This document shows, in pieces, positions 17,101-25,055 of a stretch of DNA of 64,000 nucleotides. The stretch spans positions 372,001 to 436,000 of the forward strand of contig NZ_AUMT01000002.1 in assembly GCF_000430825.1 (NCBI RefSeq), read 5' to 3'. Origin of the DNA: Chryseobacterium daeguense DSM 19388 (GTDB lineage Bacteria > Bacteroidota > Bacteroidia > Flavobacteriales > Weeksellaceae). Each line of letters opens with the position of its first letter. Within the stretch, counting starts at the first letter, position 1. The translations under genes and the position numbers were made by a program. The notes below the pieces were generated by a model. That model had not been told where the DNA came from and ran no database searches. It saw only the letters and a program-made list of their open reading frames with translations.

Positions 17101-17577
17101 CGTTTCCATATATTTTGACTTGTACGTGATATACGGATCTTCAAGATCTACCCAATACCCTATTTTTTCGGTAAGGTTATTCCAAACGTCTGTATAGCGC
17201 ATTACTGCCTCACGACAAGCCTTGTTGTAATCTTCAATAGAAATTTTTTTGCCAATATCTTCTTTCGTAATTCCTAATTCTTTTTCTACGCCCAGCTCCA
17301 CAGGAAGTCCGTGTGTATCCCAACCCGCTTTACGGAAAACCTGCTTCCCGTTCTGGGTCTGATAACGACAGAAAATATCCTTTAATGCTCTGGCCATAAC
17401 GTGGTGAATTCCGGGCATACCATTTGCTGAAGGCGGACCTTCATAAAAAACAAATTCTGGCTGCCCCTCACGAATCTCAACACTCTTATTGAAAGTTTTA
17501 TTTTGTTTCCAAAATTCCGCTACATTCTCTGCTACGTCAATAAGATTGAGGTTTTTGTATTCTTTAAATTGGCTCAT
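14176..17577 (-). CDS. ileS: Isoleucyl-tRNA synthetase
   Basis: A 1133-aa class I synthetase charging tRNA-Ile. The HIGH-type signature lies in SANGMPGIHHVMARALKD (about residues 51-68) and KMSKS in DKTGQKMSKSKGNAVDP (about 675-691). The CP1 editing domain lies between (TTTPWTLPSNTAL) and a long C-terminal anticodon/DUF5915-type domain follows residue 830. The extended C-terminus and lack of a zinc finger put it with the eukaryote-like ileS type, some of which are less sensitive to mupirocin. A -7-like TAAATTTG lies 36-43 bases upstream of the start (17620-17613, minus strand). Confidence 0.95.
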   Translation of the reverse strand: MSQFKEYKNLNLIDVAENVAEFWKQNKTFNKSVEIREGQPEFVFYEGPPSANGMPGIHHVMARALKDIFCRYQTQNGKQVFRKAGWDTHGLPVELGVEKELGITKEDIGKKISIEDYNKACREAVMRYTDVWNNLTEKIGYWVDLEDPYITYKSKYMETVWWLLKQLYDKGLLYKGYTIQPYSPKAGTGLSSHEVNQPGAYRDVSDTTIVAQFKTLPETLPSFLQGFGDVHFLAWTTTPWTLPSNTALTVGPKIDYVLVKTFNQYTFEPINIVLAKALVGKQFGKKFAEGTDEDFANYTSETKTIPFKILTEFKGADLVGIKYEQLLPYALPYQNPENAFRVISGDFVTTEDGTGIVHTAPTFGADDAKVAKEATPEVPPMLVLNEHGNPVPLVDLQGRFTSHMGDFAGKYVKNEYYDAGTAPEKSVDVEIAIRLKEENKAFKVEKYVHSYPHSWRTDEPLLYYPLDSWFVKMTAVKDRLVDLNKEINWKPKSTGEGRFANWLENINDWNLSRSRYWGIPLPIWRTDPSTGLGQAEEKIIGSVEELYNEIEKSIAAGVMKENPFKGFEIGNMSEENYALVDLHKNIVDQVILVSDSGREMRRESDLIDVWFDSGSMPYAQLHYPFENKELIDSNKAFPADFIAEGVDQTRGWFYTLHAIGTAVFDSVAYKNVMSNGLVLDKTGQKMSKSKGNAVDPFETISIYGPDATRWYMISNANPWENLKFDIEGIDEIRRKFFGTLYNTYSFFALYANVDGFNYSEKDIQNRPEIDRWILSELNLLIKEVKAFYEDYEPTRVARSINTFVNDNLSNWYVRLCRRRFWKGDYSDDKISAYQTLYTCLEVVAKLSAPIAPFFMDQLYQDLNKVTGKENAESIHLTDFPVADESLIDQDLVEKTHLAQSITSMVFSLRKKENVKVRQPLQKVLIPVLDSKTEEQISAVSELIKQEVNVKEIQLINAEEASHLIVKQIKANFKALGPKLGKDMKTVGGEIANLDAEQISKLEKEGKLDIQGYEIITDDVEISTKDIPGWTVTSDGKTTVALDLTLTDELKSEGIAREFINRIQNLRKDKDFDLTDRINIFVEESSPFLHDIKKNEEYISSEVLSNKIEIVSSLSNFNEIEIDEVNFKINVEKN

Positions 17578-17800
17578 TGTAATATATCAATATCGTTGAT
17601 TAATTAAGTTGGCAAATTTACTAAAATTTGTCGGTTTATAATATATGTTTTATTTTGATATTGTGGATTAAAAAGTTCTGTTTCAGAAATATAAATGGTG
17701 AGATGTCTGAAATGTGAATTGTTAATGGTGAATAAGTCAACCTTTTAAATTAATTTTAAGAAGTTTTTTTGAAATTTTCAATGATTTTTATCAATAGGGG

Positions 17801-17851
17801 CGGGCTTTAGCCCGTTTTCAATTTAAATCAAATTCCATTGGCTTTAGCCAA
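17801..17851. repeat. Paired GGCTTTAGCC palindromes
   Basis: Two perfect palindromes with the same core: CGGGCTTTAGCCCG (17801-17814) and TTGGCTTTAGCCAA (17838-17851), 23 bases apart. They resemble a dispersed REP-like element. They occupy the 537-base gap between ileS and the M23 peptidase gene. Confidence 0.7.
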
Positions 17852-17877
17852 AACTTAAATTTCTACTCATGCATATA

Positions 17878-18040
17878 TTTTTAACGCAAAGTTTTAATTT
17901 AATAATAATTAATATCTAGTGAGCAAAGAAGAATCAACAAGTTGATTTGATCAAGGTTTGTTTTCAAGCTTCGCGCAGCAGATTTATTTGCTTTTGCTTT
18001 CTGATTAATAAACTTAGTAATTGAAATCTTTGCTTTTAAA
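17878..18040. repeat. MITE-like repeat, copy 1
   Basis: About 163 bp bounded by GCAAAG (17886-17891) and CTTTGC, with internal palindromes ATCAACAAGTTGAT and CTTCGCGCAGCAG. It matches the element at 19813-19974 along its length with scattered differences. The rest of the 17578-18114 gap is AT-rich without a gene that I can support. Confidence 0.75.
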
Positions 18041-18114
18041 TTTTTTGAACACAACCATCTGTGGAAAATAAAAACAAAATTTCGTAATTTTAAAACACAC
18101 TTAAAACCATCTGT

Positions 18115-19794
18115 ATGAAAATCTTTCCTCGATTGATATTACTTTTTTGTTTTATCAGCTACACAGTAATATTTGCTCAAAATAGTTATCCGCAAGGCTA
18201 TTTTAGAAACCCATTGAATATTCCCATTAATCTTGCTGCTAATTTTGGAGCCGTTCGTTCCAATCATTTCCATATGGGATTGGATATCCGAACTAACAGT
18301 CAGGAAAATTTACCGGTCGTTGCTGCAGCAGATGGTTATGTAAGCAGGATAAAAGTGGAACGTTACGGTTTTGGAAATGCGGTTTATGTCACTCATCCTA
18401 ATGGCTACACCACAGTCTATGCTCATTTGAATAAATATTTCGATAAGCTGGATGATTTTGTAAAAGAAAGGCAGTACAAAGATGAAAAATGGGAACAGGA
18501 TATTACTTTTTCGCCCAAACAGTTTCCTGTAGCTAAGGGGCAATTAATTGCTTTAAGCGGAAATACGGGAGGTTCGGCAGGACCGCATCTTCATTTTGAA
18601 ATCAGAGATACAAAAACGGAAGAATGCATTAATCCGCTGCTTTTCGGGTTTAATATTCCTGATGGCGTTGCTCCTATTATCAGTGGATTGTACTGGTATG
18701 ACCGCCGTTTCAGCACGTATGAACCTGGAGCGAACGGATTTGCTGTGAAAAAAACGGGAAATTTGTATATTTCAAATGTTATTCAGGTGAATTCTCCTCA
18801 GATAAGCTTTGCTGTAAAAGCTGTGGATAAAGCGAATCAGGGCTTTAATCTGGGAATTTACGAAGCAGAACTTCTGATGGATGGAAAATTGGTGTATAGT
18901 TTTAAAATTGATAAAGTTCATTATGATGATACCCGCTATCTTAATGGCTGTATTGATTACCCGAAGTTCGTTCGTGATAAAATGAGCATTCAGCATTTAT
19001 CGGCATTACCGGGAATGAGGCTGCCTGATTATAGTTCAGGTTCGGACGGAATTATTAACCTTAAAGATAATGAAATTCACACGATTGAAATTATTTTAAA
19101 GGATGTAAAAGGAAATACCAGCCGGCTGACAACGAAAGTTCAGCTAAGCAGTATTTCAGATAAAATTTCTTCAAATACTAAAACGGCTGTTCCCAACGAA
19201 TCAAAAACAATCAAAACAGAAAATGCAGAAATTATTTTAAGTAAAAATGCATTGTATGATGCGGTAAACTTCAATATGTCTGAAAAACTTGATGGAGAAG
19301 CGGTTTCAAATGCTGTTATTTTGAATAATTCATACATTCCGGTTCATGATTTTTATACGCTTAAAATTAAGCCTAACAGAAAGTTGTTCAATCAGGAAAA
19401 GGATAAAACGGTTATAGAACTTAATTACGGAAGCGACAAAAATATCATCAGGGCAAAATGGAGCGGCGAATGGGCAGAAGGGGAATTCAACAGGCTTGGA
19501 ACTGCAAGAATATTGCTGGATAACAGCCTGCCTTCCGTGTCTCCGAGCTGGAAAGACGGTTCATTAGTAAGTGGAAGCTCGTTAAGATTAAAAGGATCAA
19601 CAAAAATAGGAGATATTGAATCTTTCCGGGCTGAGCTGGATGGGAAATGGCTTCGTTTTGCAAGGATAAAGGATGATTTTGTTTACATATTTGATGAAAA
19701 ATGCCCGAAGGGTTCTGGCTCTCACACATTGAAAGTTACGACTATCAATACTGCTGGAAATACAAATACGCAGACTTTTACTTTTCAGCGATAA
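18115..19794 (+). CDS. Secreted M23-family metallopeptidase
   Basis: A 559-aa exported zinc peptidase of the lysostaphin/LytM type, expected to cut peptidoglycan cross-bridges. A signal peptide ends near residue 21 (YTVIFAQ). The M23 domain (about 40-190) carries the ligands His53 and Asp57 in HFHMGLD and His160 in the HLHFE motif. The long C-terminal part (190-559) is predicted beta-rich, Ig-like (AVDKANQGFNLGIYEAELLMDG; VKGNTSRLTTKV). Bacteroidota M23 proteins of this layout are common. It stands alone, flanked by two copies of a MITE-like repeat. Confidence 0.88.
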   Translation: MKIFPRLILLFCFISYTVIFAQNSYPQGYFRNPLNIPINLAANFGAVRSNHFHMGLDIRTNSQENLPVVAAADGYVSRIKVERYGFGNAVYVTHPNGYTTVYAHLNKYFDKLDDFVKERQYKDEKWEQDITFSPKQFPVAKGQLIALSGNTGGSAGPHLHFEIRDTKTEECINPLLFGFNIPDGVAPIISGLYWYDRRFSTYEPGANGFAVKKTGNLYISNVIQVNSPQISFAVKAVDKANQGFNLGIYEAELLMDGKLVYSFKIDKVHYDDTRYLNGCIDYPKFVRDKMSIQHLSALPGMRLPDYSSGSDGIINLKDNEIHTIEIILKDVKGNTSRLTTKVQLSSISDKISSNTKTAVPNESKTIKTENAEIILSKNALYDAVNFNMSEKLDGEAVSNAVILNNSYIPVHDFYTLKIKPNRKLFNQEKDKTVIELNYGSDKNIIRAKWSGEWAEGEFNRLGTARILLDNSLPSVSPSWKDGSLVSGSSLRLKGSTKIGDIESFRAELDGKWLRFARIKDDFVYIFDEKCPKGSGSHTLKVTTINTAGNTNTQTFTFQR

Positions 19795-19812
19795 TTATTT
19801 TTAAAACAAACG

Positions 19813-19974
19813 TTTTTTACGCAAAGTTTTAATTTAAATAATAAAAGCTTTAAGTGAGTAAAGAAGAATCAACCAGTTGATTTAATGAAGCGGTGTTTTT
19901 GAGCTTCGTGAAGCAAATTTATTTGCCTTTGCCTTCTTAAATATAAGAGATTTTAATAATCTTTGCTTTTAAAA
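19813..19974. repeat. MITE-like repeat, copy 2
   Basis: Second copy of the element at 17878-18040, same orientation: GCAAAG near its left end, AATCAACCAGTTGATT, then the perfect palindrome GCTTCGTGAAGC (19902-19913), GCAAATTTATTTGC and CTTTGC near the right end. The copies flank the M23 gene as direct repeats. Confidence 0.75.
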
Positions 19975-20055
19975 ATAACACAAATATTCACAAAGTAAAT
20001 ATATAACGAGTCTAATTTTTAAATCTTTTAATCATTAAATCTTTTTAATTTTAAA

Positions 20056-20063
20056 TAAATTTG
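20056..20063 (+). promoter_or_regulatory. Possible -7 element of the ligase gene
   Basis: TAAATTTG fits TAnnTTTG, 21 bases before the TTG start at 20085. No TTG lies at the usual -33 distance, so the call is weak. Confidence 0.35.
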
Positions 20064-20084
20064 TCTCCTAAAATATAAAAACCC

Positions 20085-21377
20085 TTGGAATTCTATCCAT
20101 CAATTGAAAAAGCAGATATTCAGGAAATAAAAAAGTTTCAGGAGCAAAAACTTCATGAGCTTTTAGCTTATCTTGAAGCTCACTCTCCCTTTTATCAGAA
20201 ATTATTCAGAGAAAACAATATCATTATCCAGGATATCCGGACGTTGGAAGATTTACAGAAAATTCCCACGACAACTAAGAATGATATTCAGGAGAACAAT
20301 GATGATTTCTTCTGCATCACTCCTGATAAAATTGTAGACTACAGCACCACTTCAGGGACTTTGGGCGATCCGGTAACTTTCGGATTGTCTGATAATGATC
20401 TTGAAAGGCTGGCTTACAACGAAGCCATTTCTTTTGCCTGTGCAGGAGTTCAAAAAGGAGACGTTGTGCAGATGATTACAACCATTGATAAAAGATTTAT
20501 GGCCGGGCTTGCATATTTTCTAGGCCTAAGAAAAATGGGCGCGAGTGTTGTAAGGATGGGACCCGGAATTCCGGAGCTTCAATGGGATTCTATTTTTAGA
20601 TATAAACCAAAATACCTGATCACTGTTCCTTCATTTTTACTAAAAATGATTGATTTTGCAGAAAAAAACGGGATTGATTATAAAAATTCCAGCGTTTATG
20701 GTGCAGTATGCATCGGAGAAAGTATCAAAAATCAGGATTTTACGGATAATATTTTGTCTCAGAAAATTAAAGAAAAATGGGATATTAAGTTGTTTTCAAC
20801 TTATGCTTCCACAGAAATGAGTACCGCCTTTACAGAGTGTGAATTCCAGCACGGAGGGCACCATCATCCGGAATTAATTATCACAGAAATTCTTGACGAC
20901 GAGGGAAATCCTGTTAAAGAAGGTGAAAGCGGAGAGTTAACTATTACAACGCTTGGCGTAGAAGCTCTTCCTTTATTGAGATTCAAAACCGGAGATATAG
21001 TAAAAGCACATTACGAGCCTTGCCAATGCGGAAGAAATACAATGCGTTTAGGTCCTGTGATCGGACGAAAACAGCAGATGATAAAATATAAAGGAACGAC
21101 ATTGTATCCGCCGGCAATGAATGATATTTTGAATGATTTTACCTCCATTTTGTGTTATCAGATTGTTATTCAGTCAAATGAAATCGGGTTAGATGAGATC
21201 ATTATTAAAGTAAGCACAAACAGCGATTCTGAAAGCTTTGTAAACGAAGTAAGAGACCATTTCCGCGCAAAATTAAGAGTGAGCCCGAAAATTGAAATCG
21301 TAGATTTCGATATTTTGTCTAAAGTAGTTCACAACCCGAACAGCAGAAAACCAATCACTTTTATAGATTTAAGATAG
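20085..21377 (+). CDS. Phenylacetate-CoA-ligase-like adenylate-forming enzyme (flexirubin cluster)
   Basis: A 430-aa AMP-binding protein of the PaaK group. The phosphate loop is YSTTSGTLGDPVTFG (about residues 86-100), the adenine region is FSTYASTEMSTAFTE, and the C-terminal hinge follows TGDIVKAHYEPCQCG. The start is TTG at 20085 because no ATG precedes the conserved region. Aryl polyene clusters use such a ligase to activate the aryl starter; here 4-coumarate from the nearby tyrosine ammonia-lyase is the likely substrate, with CoA or ACP as acceptor. It is separated from the next gene by a terminator. Confidence 0.82.
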   Translation: MEFYPSIEKADIQEIKKFQEQKLHELLAYLEAHSPFYQKLFRENNIIIQDIRTLEDLQKIPTTTKNDIQENNDDFFCITPDKIVDYSTTSGTLGDPVTFGLSDNDLERLAYNEAISFACAGVQKGDVVQMITTIDKRFMAGLAYFLGLRKMGASVVRMGPGIPELQWDSIFRYKPKYLITVPSFLLKMIDFAEKNGIDYKNSSVYGAVCIGESIKNQDFTDNILSQKIKEKWDIKLFSTYASTEMSTAFTECEFQHGGHHHPELIITEILDDEGNPVKEGESGELTITTLGVEALPLLRFKTGDIVKAHYEPCQCGRNTMRLGPVIGRKQQMIKYKGTTLYPPAMNDILNDFTSILCYQIVIQSNEIGLDEIIIKVSTNSDSESFVNEVRDHFRAKLRVSPKIEIVDFDILSKVVHNPNSRKPITFIDLR

Positions 21378-21412
21378 GCCTACAAGAGATTTAACAAAAA
21401 ATATAAATTAAG

Positions 21413-21436
21413 CAGTTCTTCAGGACTGTTTTTTTA
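21413..21436 (+). terminator. Intrinsic terminator after the ligase gene
   Basis: CAGTTC (21413-21418), loop TTCA and GGACTG (21423-21428) followed by eight T. Confidence 0.75.
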
Positions 21437-21469
21437 TAATATATTTGCGGCTTATTAAAATTAATAACT

Positions 21470-22084
21470 ATGAAAAAACTAATGATGATGTTGTTTCTGG
21501 CAATTGTAACAACATCTTTTGCTCAAACTGAAAATAGCTTGGTTATACAACAGGGTACTTTCAACTTTCTAAAAGATCAGACAGAAGTAAATGTTCAGTT
21601 AAAGTTTGATAATACTCTTTACCAGGTAGAAAATTTCACAGAAGCCCAGTATCTTGAAAAAAGAAAAGAAGATGTTCTGGCTAATCGTAAAAAGACAGAA
21701 AACGACTGGCTGAAGTGGAACGATGCATGGAACAGGTTTCAAGATACGGAATACCTGAACTATTTTATAAAAGGAGCAAACAGTAAATCAAAAACAATAC
21801 TTTTCACAAAAGAAGCCAATACAAAATATACACTGATCATCAATGCAAAGTGGATCTATGCAGGATGGCACGGCGGGTTGATAGGGCAGGAAGCGAAGCT
21901 TACATCTGAAATGATATTTGTGGAAACAGAAAATCCTTCAAAAATTATAATGAAGCTGCAGGGAGATAAAATTCTTGGAAAACCGCAAAATAAAGATTTC
22001 GTCATGGAATACGGAAGAATTGCCGGAGCGTATGAAGCTACAGGGAAGGAGATAGGTAAAGCAATTAAGAAAGCATTAAAATAA
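21470..22084 (+). CDS. Secreted hypothetical protein
   Basis: A 204-aa protein with a signal peptide (MKKLMMMLFLAIVTTSFAQ, cleaved near residue 19). The mature part is soluble, rich in charged residues, with YTLIINAKWIYAGWHGG and ENPSKIIMKLQGDKILG; the C-terminus ends in a Lys-rich helix. The family was not recognised. It lies between the ligase and the halogenase-like gene at the edge of the pigment cluster; involvement in pigment formation is unproven. It converges with the halogenase-like gene at a strong hairpin. Confidence 0.6.
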   Translation: MKKLMMMLFLAIVTTSFAQTENSLVIQQGTFNFLKDQTEVNVQLKFDNTLYQVENFTEAQYLEKRKEDVLANRKKTENDWLKWNDAWNRFQDTEYLNYFIKGANSKSKTILFTKEANTKYTLIINAKWIYAGWHGGLIGQEAKLTSEMIFVETENPSKIIMKLQGDKILGKPQNKDFVMEYGRIAGAYEATGKEIGKAIKKALK

Positions 22085-22111
22085 GTTTCGGCGGCCAAAG
22101 GCCGCCGAAAC
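22085..22111. terminator. Bidirectional hairpin between convergent genes
   Basis: GTTTCGGCGGCC (22085-22096), loop AAA and GGCCGCCGAAAC (22100-22111) form a perfect 12-bp GC-rich stem between two convergent stops. Confidence 0.75.
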
Positions 22112-22113
22112 TA

Positions 22114-23361
22114 TTATTGTTGATTAAGTTTTTCAGTTTTAATAAGATTTGCAAGGTTTTTAATAACCGTATCATGCTTTCTTACAAAAGGATTGTCTTT
22201 ATTCCATACATATCCGGCTAAGACAGCACAGATTTTTCTTTTTACATCCTCATTTTCAGGACGGTGGAAAAATAATTCCTGAAGGTTCCCGGTGTACCAT
22301 TCTTTTACATAGGTTGTGAAAACATCAACTCCGTATAAAATGTAATCTGAGTATTCCTTCTGCCAGTCAATAGTTTCGCCATTCATTTGTCGTAAGGCCA
22401 GTTTTGCAGCCAGCATTCCGGATTCCGTTGCAAAAGCCATTCCTGAAGAGAAAACCGGATCCAGAAATTCAGAAGCATTACCCGTTAAAGCAAATCCGTT
22501 CCCGAATAAGCTTTTAACAGAACAAGAATAATCTTTCAGATGTTTTGGTTCAAAAAGAAAATCTACATTTCCGAAACGTTTTACATAATAATCAGAAAGG
22601 GAGATTGCTTTTTTTAATGCTTCCGTTGTATTACCGTTTTCAGATAATTTGTCGATATATTCAGTAGGACCTACAATTCCTATGCTTGTATTTCCATTAG
22701 AGAATGGTATTACCCAAAGCCATACTTCAGTTTCGATAATATCAAAAGAAATCAATGTTCCCTCCGTGCCTTCTTCTCTGTTAATATCATCTACATGAGC
22801 AAAAATAGCGGAATGTGGAGAAAGTTTTGAAGGTTTTTCCAGATCTAAAAGACGGGGTAAAACTCTTCCGTAACCGCTGGAATCAATCACAAATTTCGCA
22901 TGAATTTCCTTCGTTTCTCCGTTTTTATTTTTTACGGTTGTCACAGAATCTGTTCCATTGAATTCAATACCAATTACTTCTGTTTCAAATTCAAGGTCAA
23001 TTCCTTTATTAATGACTTCCTGAGCCAGCGTATTATCAAAATCAGCTCTCGGAACCTGCCATGTCCAGTCCCAGCCTTCGCCGAACTTATCACTGAAATC
23101 AAAAAGGCATACTTCATCACCACGAAGAAAGCGGGCGCCAAGCTTTTTTTCAAAGCCCATTTTGTCCAGGGCGGGAAATAATCCGGCTTCATCAAAATGA
23201 TCCATTACTCTTGGGATCAGGCTTTCCCCAACCACCAATCTTGGAAACTTTGTCTTTTCGACAACTTTCACGTTGACGTTGTTCTTCTTTAAGTATGAAG
23301 AAGATACGCATCCGGAAGGTCCAGCGCCGATTACAAGCACGTCAACAAATTCTTTGCTCAT
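22114..23361 (-). CDS. FAD-dependent halogenase-like oxidoreductase (flexirubin cluster)
   Basis: A 415-aa flavoprotein. The FAD-binding motif GAGPSGCVSSSYL is at residues 12-24, the halogenase-type VGESLIPRVMDHF at about 44-56, and a GFEKKLGARF lysine segment follows. The segment VWLWVIPFSNGNTSIG fits the WxWxIP signature of flavin-dependent halogenases, with Val in place of the first Gly. Its relatives include halogenases and phenol or pyrrole oxidases. Chlorinated flexirubins are known, so aryl-ring halogenation is attractive, but ring hydroxylation or dehydrogenation is also possible. Divergent from the ammonia-lyase gene. Confidence 0.75.
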   Translation of the reverse strand: MSKEFVDVLVIGAGPSGCVSSSYLKKNNVNVKVVEKTKFPRLVVGESLIPRVMDHFDEAGLFPALDKMGFEKKLGARFLRGDEVCLFDFSDKFGEGWDWTWQVPRADFDNTLAQEVINKGIDLEFETEVIGIEFNGTDSVTTVKNKNGETKEIHAKFVIDSSGYGRVLPRLLDLEKPSKLSPHSAIFAHVDDINREEGTEGTLISFDIIETEVWLWVIPFSNGNTSIGIVGPTEYIDKLSENGNTTEALKKAISLSDYYVKRFGNVDFLFEPKHLKDYSCSVKSLFGNGFALTGNASEFLDPVFSSGMAFATESGMLAAKLALRQMNGETIDWQKEYSDYILYGVDVFTTYVKEWYTGNLQELFFHRPENEDVKRKICAVLAGYVWNKDNPFVRKHDTVIKNLANLIKTEKLNQQ

Positions 23362-23363
23362 CT

Positions 23364-23398
23364 TTGATTTTTTATTTTAATAATAACTTCTATCTTTG
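23364..23398 (+). promoter_or_regulatory. Possible promoter of the ammonia-lyase operon
   Basis: TTG (23364-23366), 24 bases, then TATCTTTG (23391-23398). The -7 box is perfect; the spacer is one base longer than the usual 17-23 range. The predicted leader is about 50 bases. Confidence 0.45.
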
Positions 23399-23456
23399 CC
23401 GCAAATTAATGACAATTAATTAATAATTACAAAATTATCTTTTATTACTTTAATAA

Positions 23457-24986
23457 ATGAAAATAAATAACTTTTTAGAACTGAACGACTTTAAAAAAAT
23501 CATTATTAAGAATGAAAATATAGAACTGGATACAGCACTTTTAGCCAGAGTGGATGAAAGTTTTCAGTTTTTAAAAGAATTTTCAAAAAATAAAGTAATT
23601 TATGGTGTGAATACGGGCTTCGGTCCGATGGCACAATTCAAAATAAGTGATGAAGATACGCATCAGCTTCAATATAACTTAATAAGAAGCCATTCTTCAG
23701 GCATTGGAAATCCGCTTCCTTCCACGGAAGTTAAGGCTTGTATGCTAGCAAGATTAAATACTTTGTCTCTTGGAAATTCAGGAGTGCATGTTTCAGTTGT
23801 AAACTTACTTAAAGAATTAATAAACAGGGATATTACACCGCTGATCTTCGAGCACGGAGGTGTTGGGGCGAGTGGCGATCTTGTTCAGCTGGCTCATTTG
23901 GCTTTAGTTTTAATAGGTGAGGGCGAAGTTTTCTATAAAGGAAAAAGAAAATCCACAAAAGAAGTTTTTGAAATAGAAAATCTTGAACCAATTCATGTAG
24001 AGATACGTGAAGGTTTAGCTTTAATGAACGGAACTTCTGTGATGTCAGGAATAGGTGTTGTTAATGCTTATAAAGCGAATCAATTAACTGATATTTCAAT
24101 TAAATTATCTTGTGCAATTAACGAAATTGTACAGGCCTACGATGACCACTTGTCGGAAGTGTTAAACGGAACTAAGCTTCACGCAGGCCAGCAAAAAATT
24201 GCTGCAAGAATGCGTGAGCATTTATCGGACAGTAAATTAATCAGAAAAAGAGCAGATCATTTATATACCCATTTTGAAGAGCAGGAAAAGGTTTTCAAAG
24301 AAAAAGTGCAGGAATATTATTCTTTAAGATGCGTTCCGCAGATTTTGGGCCCTGTTTTGGATACATTGGAATATACGGAGAAAGTCTTGGAAAATGAAAT
24401 CAATTCAGCGAATGATAACCCAATCATTAACGTTGAAGATCAGCATGTGTACCACGGCGGAAACTTCCACGGAGACTATATTTCTCTGGAAATGGATAAG
24501 CTGAAAATTGTGGTTACCAAACTTACAATGTTGGCAGAAAGACAGTTAAACTATCTTTTAAATTCAAAAATCAACGAAATCTTGCCTCCTTTTGTAAATT
24601 TAGGTAAATTAGGTTTCAATTTCGGGATGCAAGGCGTTCAGTTTACGGCAACTTCTACTACGGCGGAGAGCCAGATGCTGTCTAACCCGATGTACGTTCA
24701 CAGTATACCTAATAATAATGATAATCAGGATATTGTAAGCATGGGAACAAATGCTGCCGTGATTTGCAGAAAAGTGATTGAAAATGCTTTTGAAGTACTT
24801 ACGATTGAAGCAATCACTATTGTTCAGGCCATTGAATATCTTGGTTTTCAGGATAAAGTTTCATCATCCACAAAAGAATTATATGATGAAATAAGAAAGA
24901 TAATCCCTGCATTTTCAAATGATATGGTGATGTATCCATATCTGGAAAATGTAAAACAATATTTAAAAAACAATGTAATTATTTAA
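23457..24986 (+). CDS. Tyrosine ammonia-lyase (flexirubin cluster)
   Basis: A 509-aa aromatic ammonia-lyase of the MIO family. The cofactor is formed from Ala138-Ser139-Gly140 in GGVGASGDLVQLAHLAL. The substrate-selectivity position carries His79 in NLIRSHSSG, the residue that favours tyrosine over phenylalanine. YGVNTGFGP (49-57) and NDNPI are also present. The protein closely resembles the Flavobacterium johnsoniae tyrosine ammonia-lyase in long stretches that I recall. It would make 4-coumarate, the aryl starter of the polyene. First gene of the main + arm of the cluster. Confidence 0.93.
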   Translation: MKINNFLELNDFKKIIIKNENIELDTALLARVDESFQFLKEFSKNKVIYGVNTGFGPMAQFKISDEDTHQLQYNLIRSHSSGIGNPLPSTEVKACMLARLNTLSLGNSGVHVSVVNLLKELINRDITPLIFEHGGVGASGDLVQLAHLALVLIGEGEVFYKGKRKSTKEVFEIENLEPIHVEIREGLALMNGTSVMSGIGVVNAYKANQLTDISIKLSCAINEIVQAYDDHLSEVLNGTKLHAGQQKIAARMREHLSDSKLIRKRADHLYTHFEEQEKVFKEKVQEYYSLRCVPQILGPVLDTLEYTEKVLENEINSANDNPIINVEDQHVYHGGNFHGDYISLEMDKLKIVVTKLTMLAERQLNYLLNSKINEILPPFVNLGKLGFNFGMQGVQFTATSTTAESQMLSNPMYVHSIPNNNDNQDIVSMGTNAAVICRKVIENAFEVLTIEAITIVQAIEYLGFQDKVSSSTKELYDEIRKIIPAFSNDMVMYPYLENVKQYLKNNVII

Positions 24987-25055
24987 TCTAATTAATTGTT
25001 TACACTAAAGATGAAGAAATATTTTTAAAAACTAAAACTAATTAAACAGGAACAC

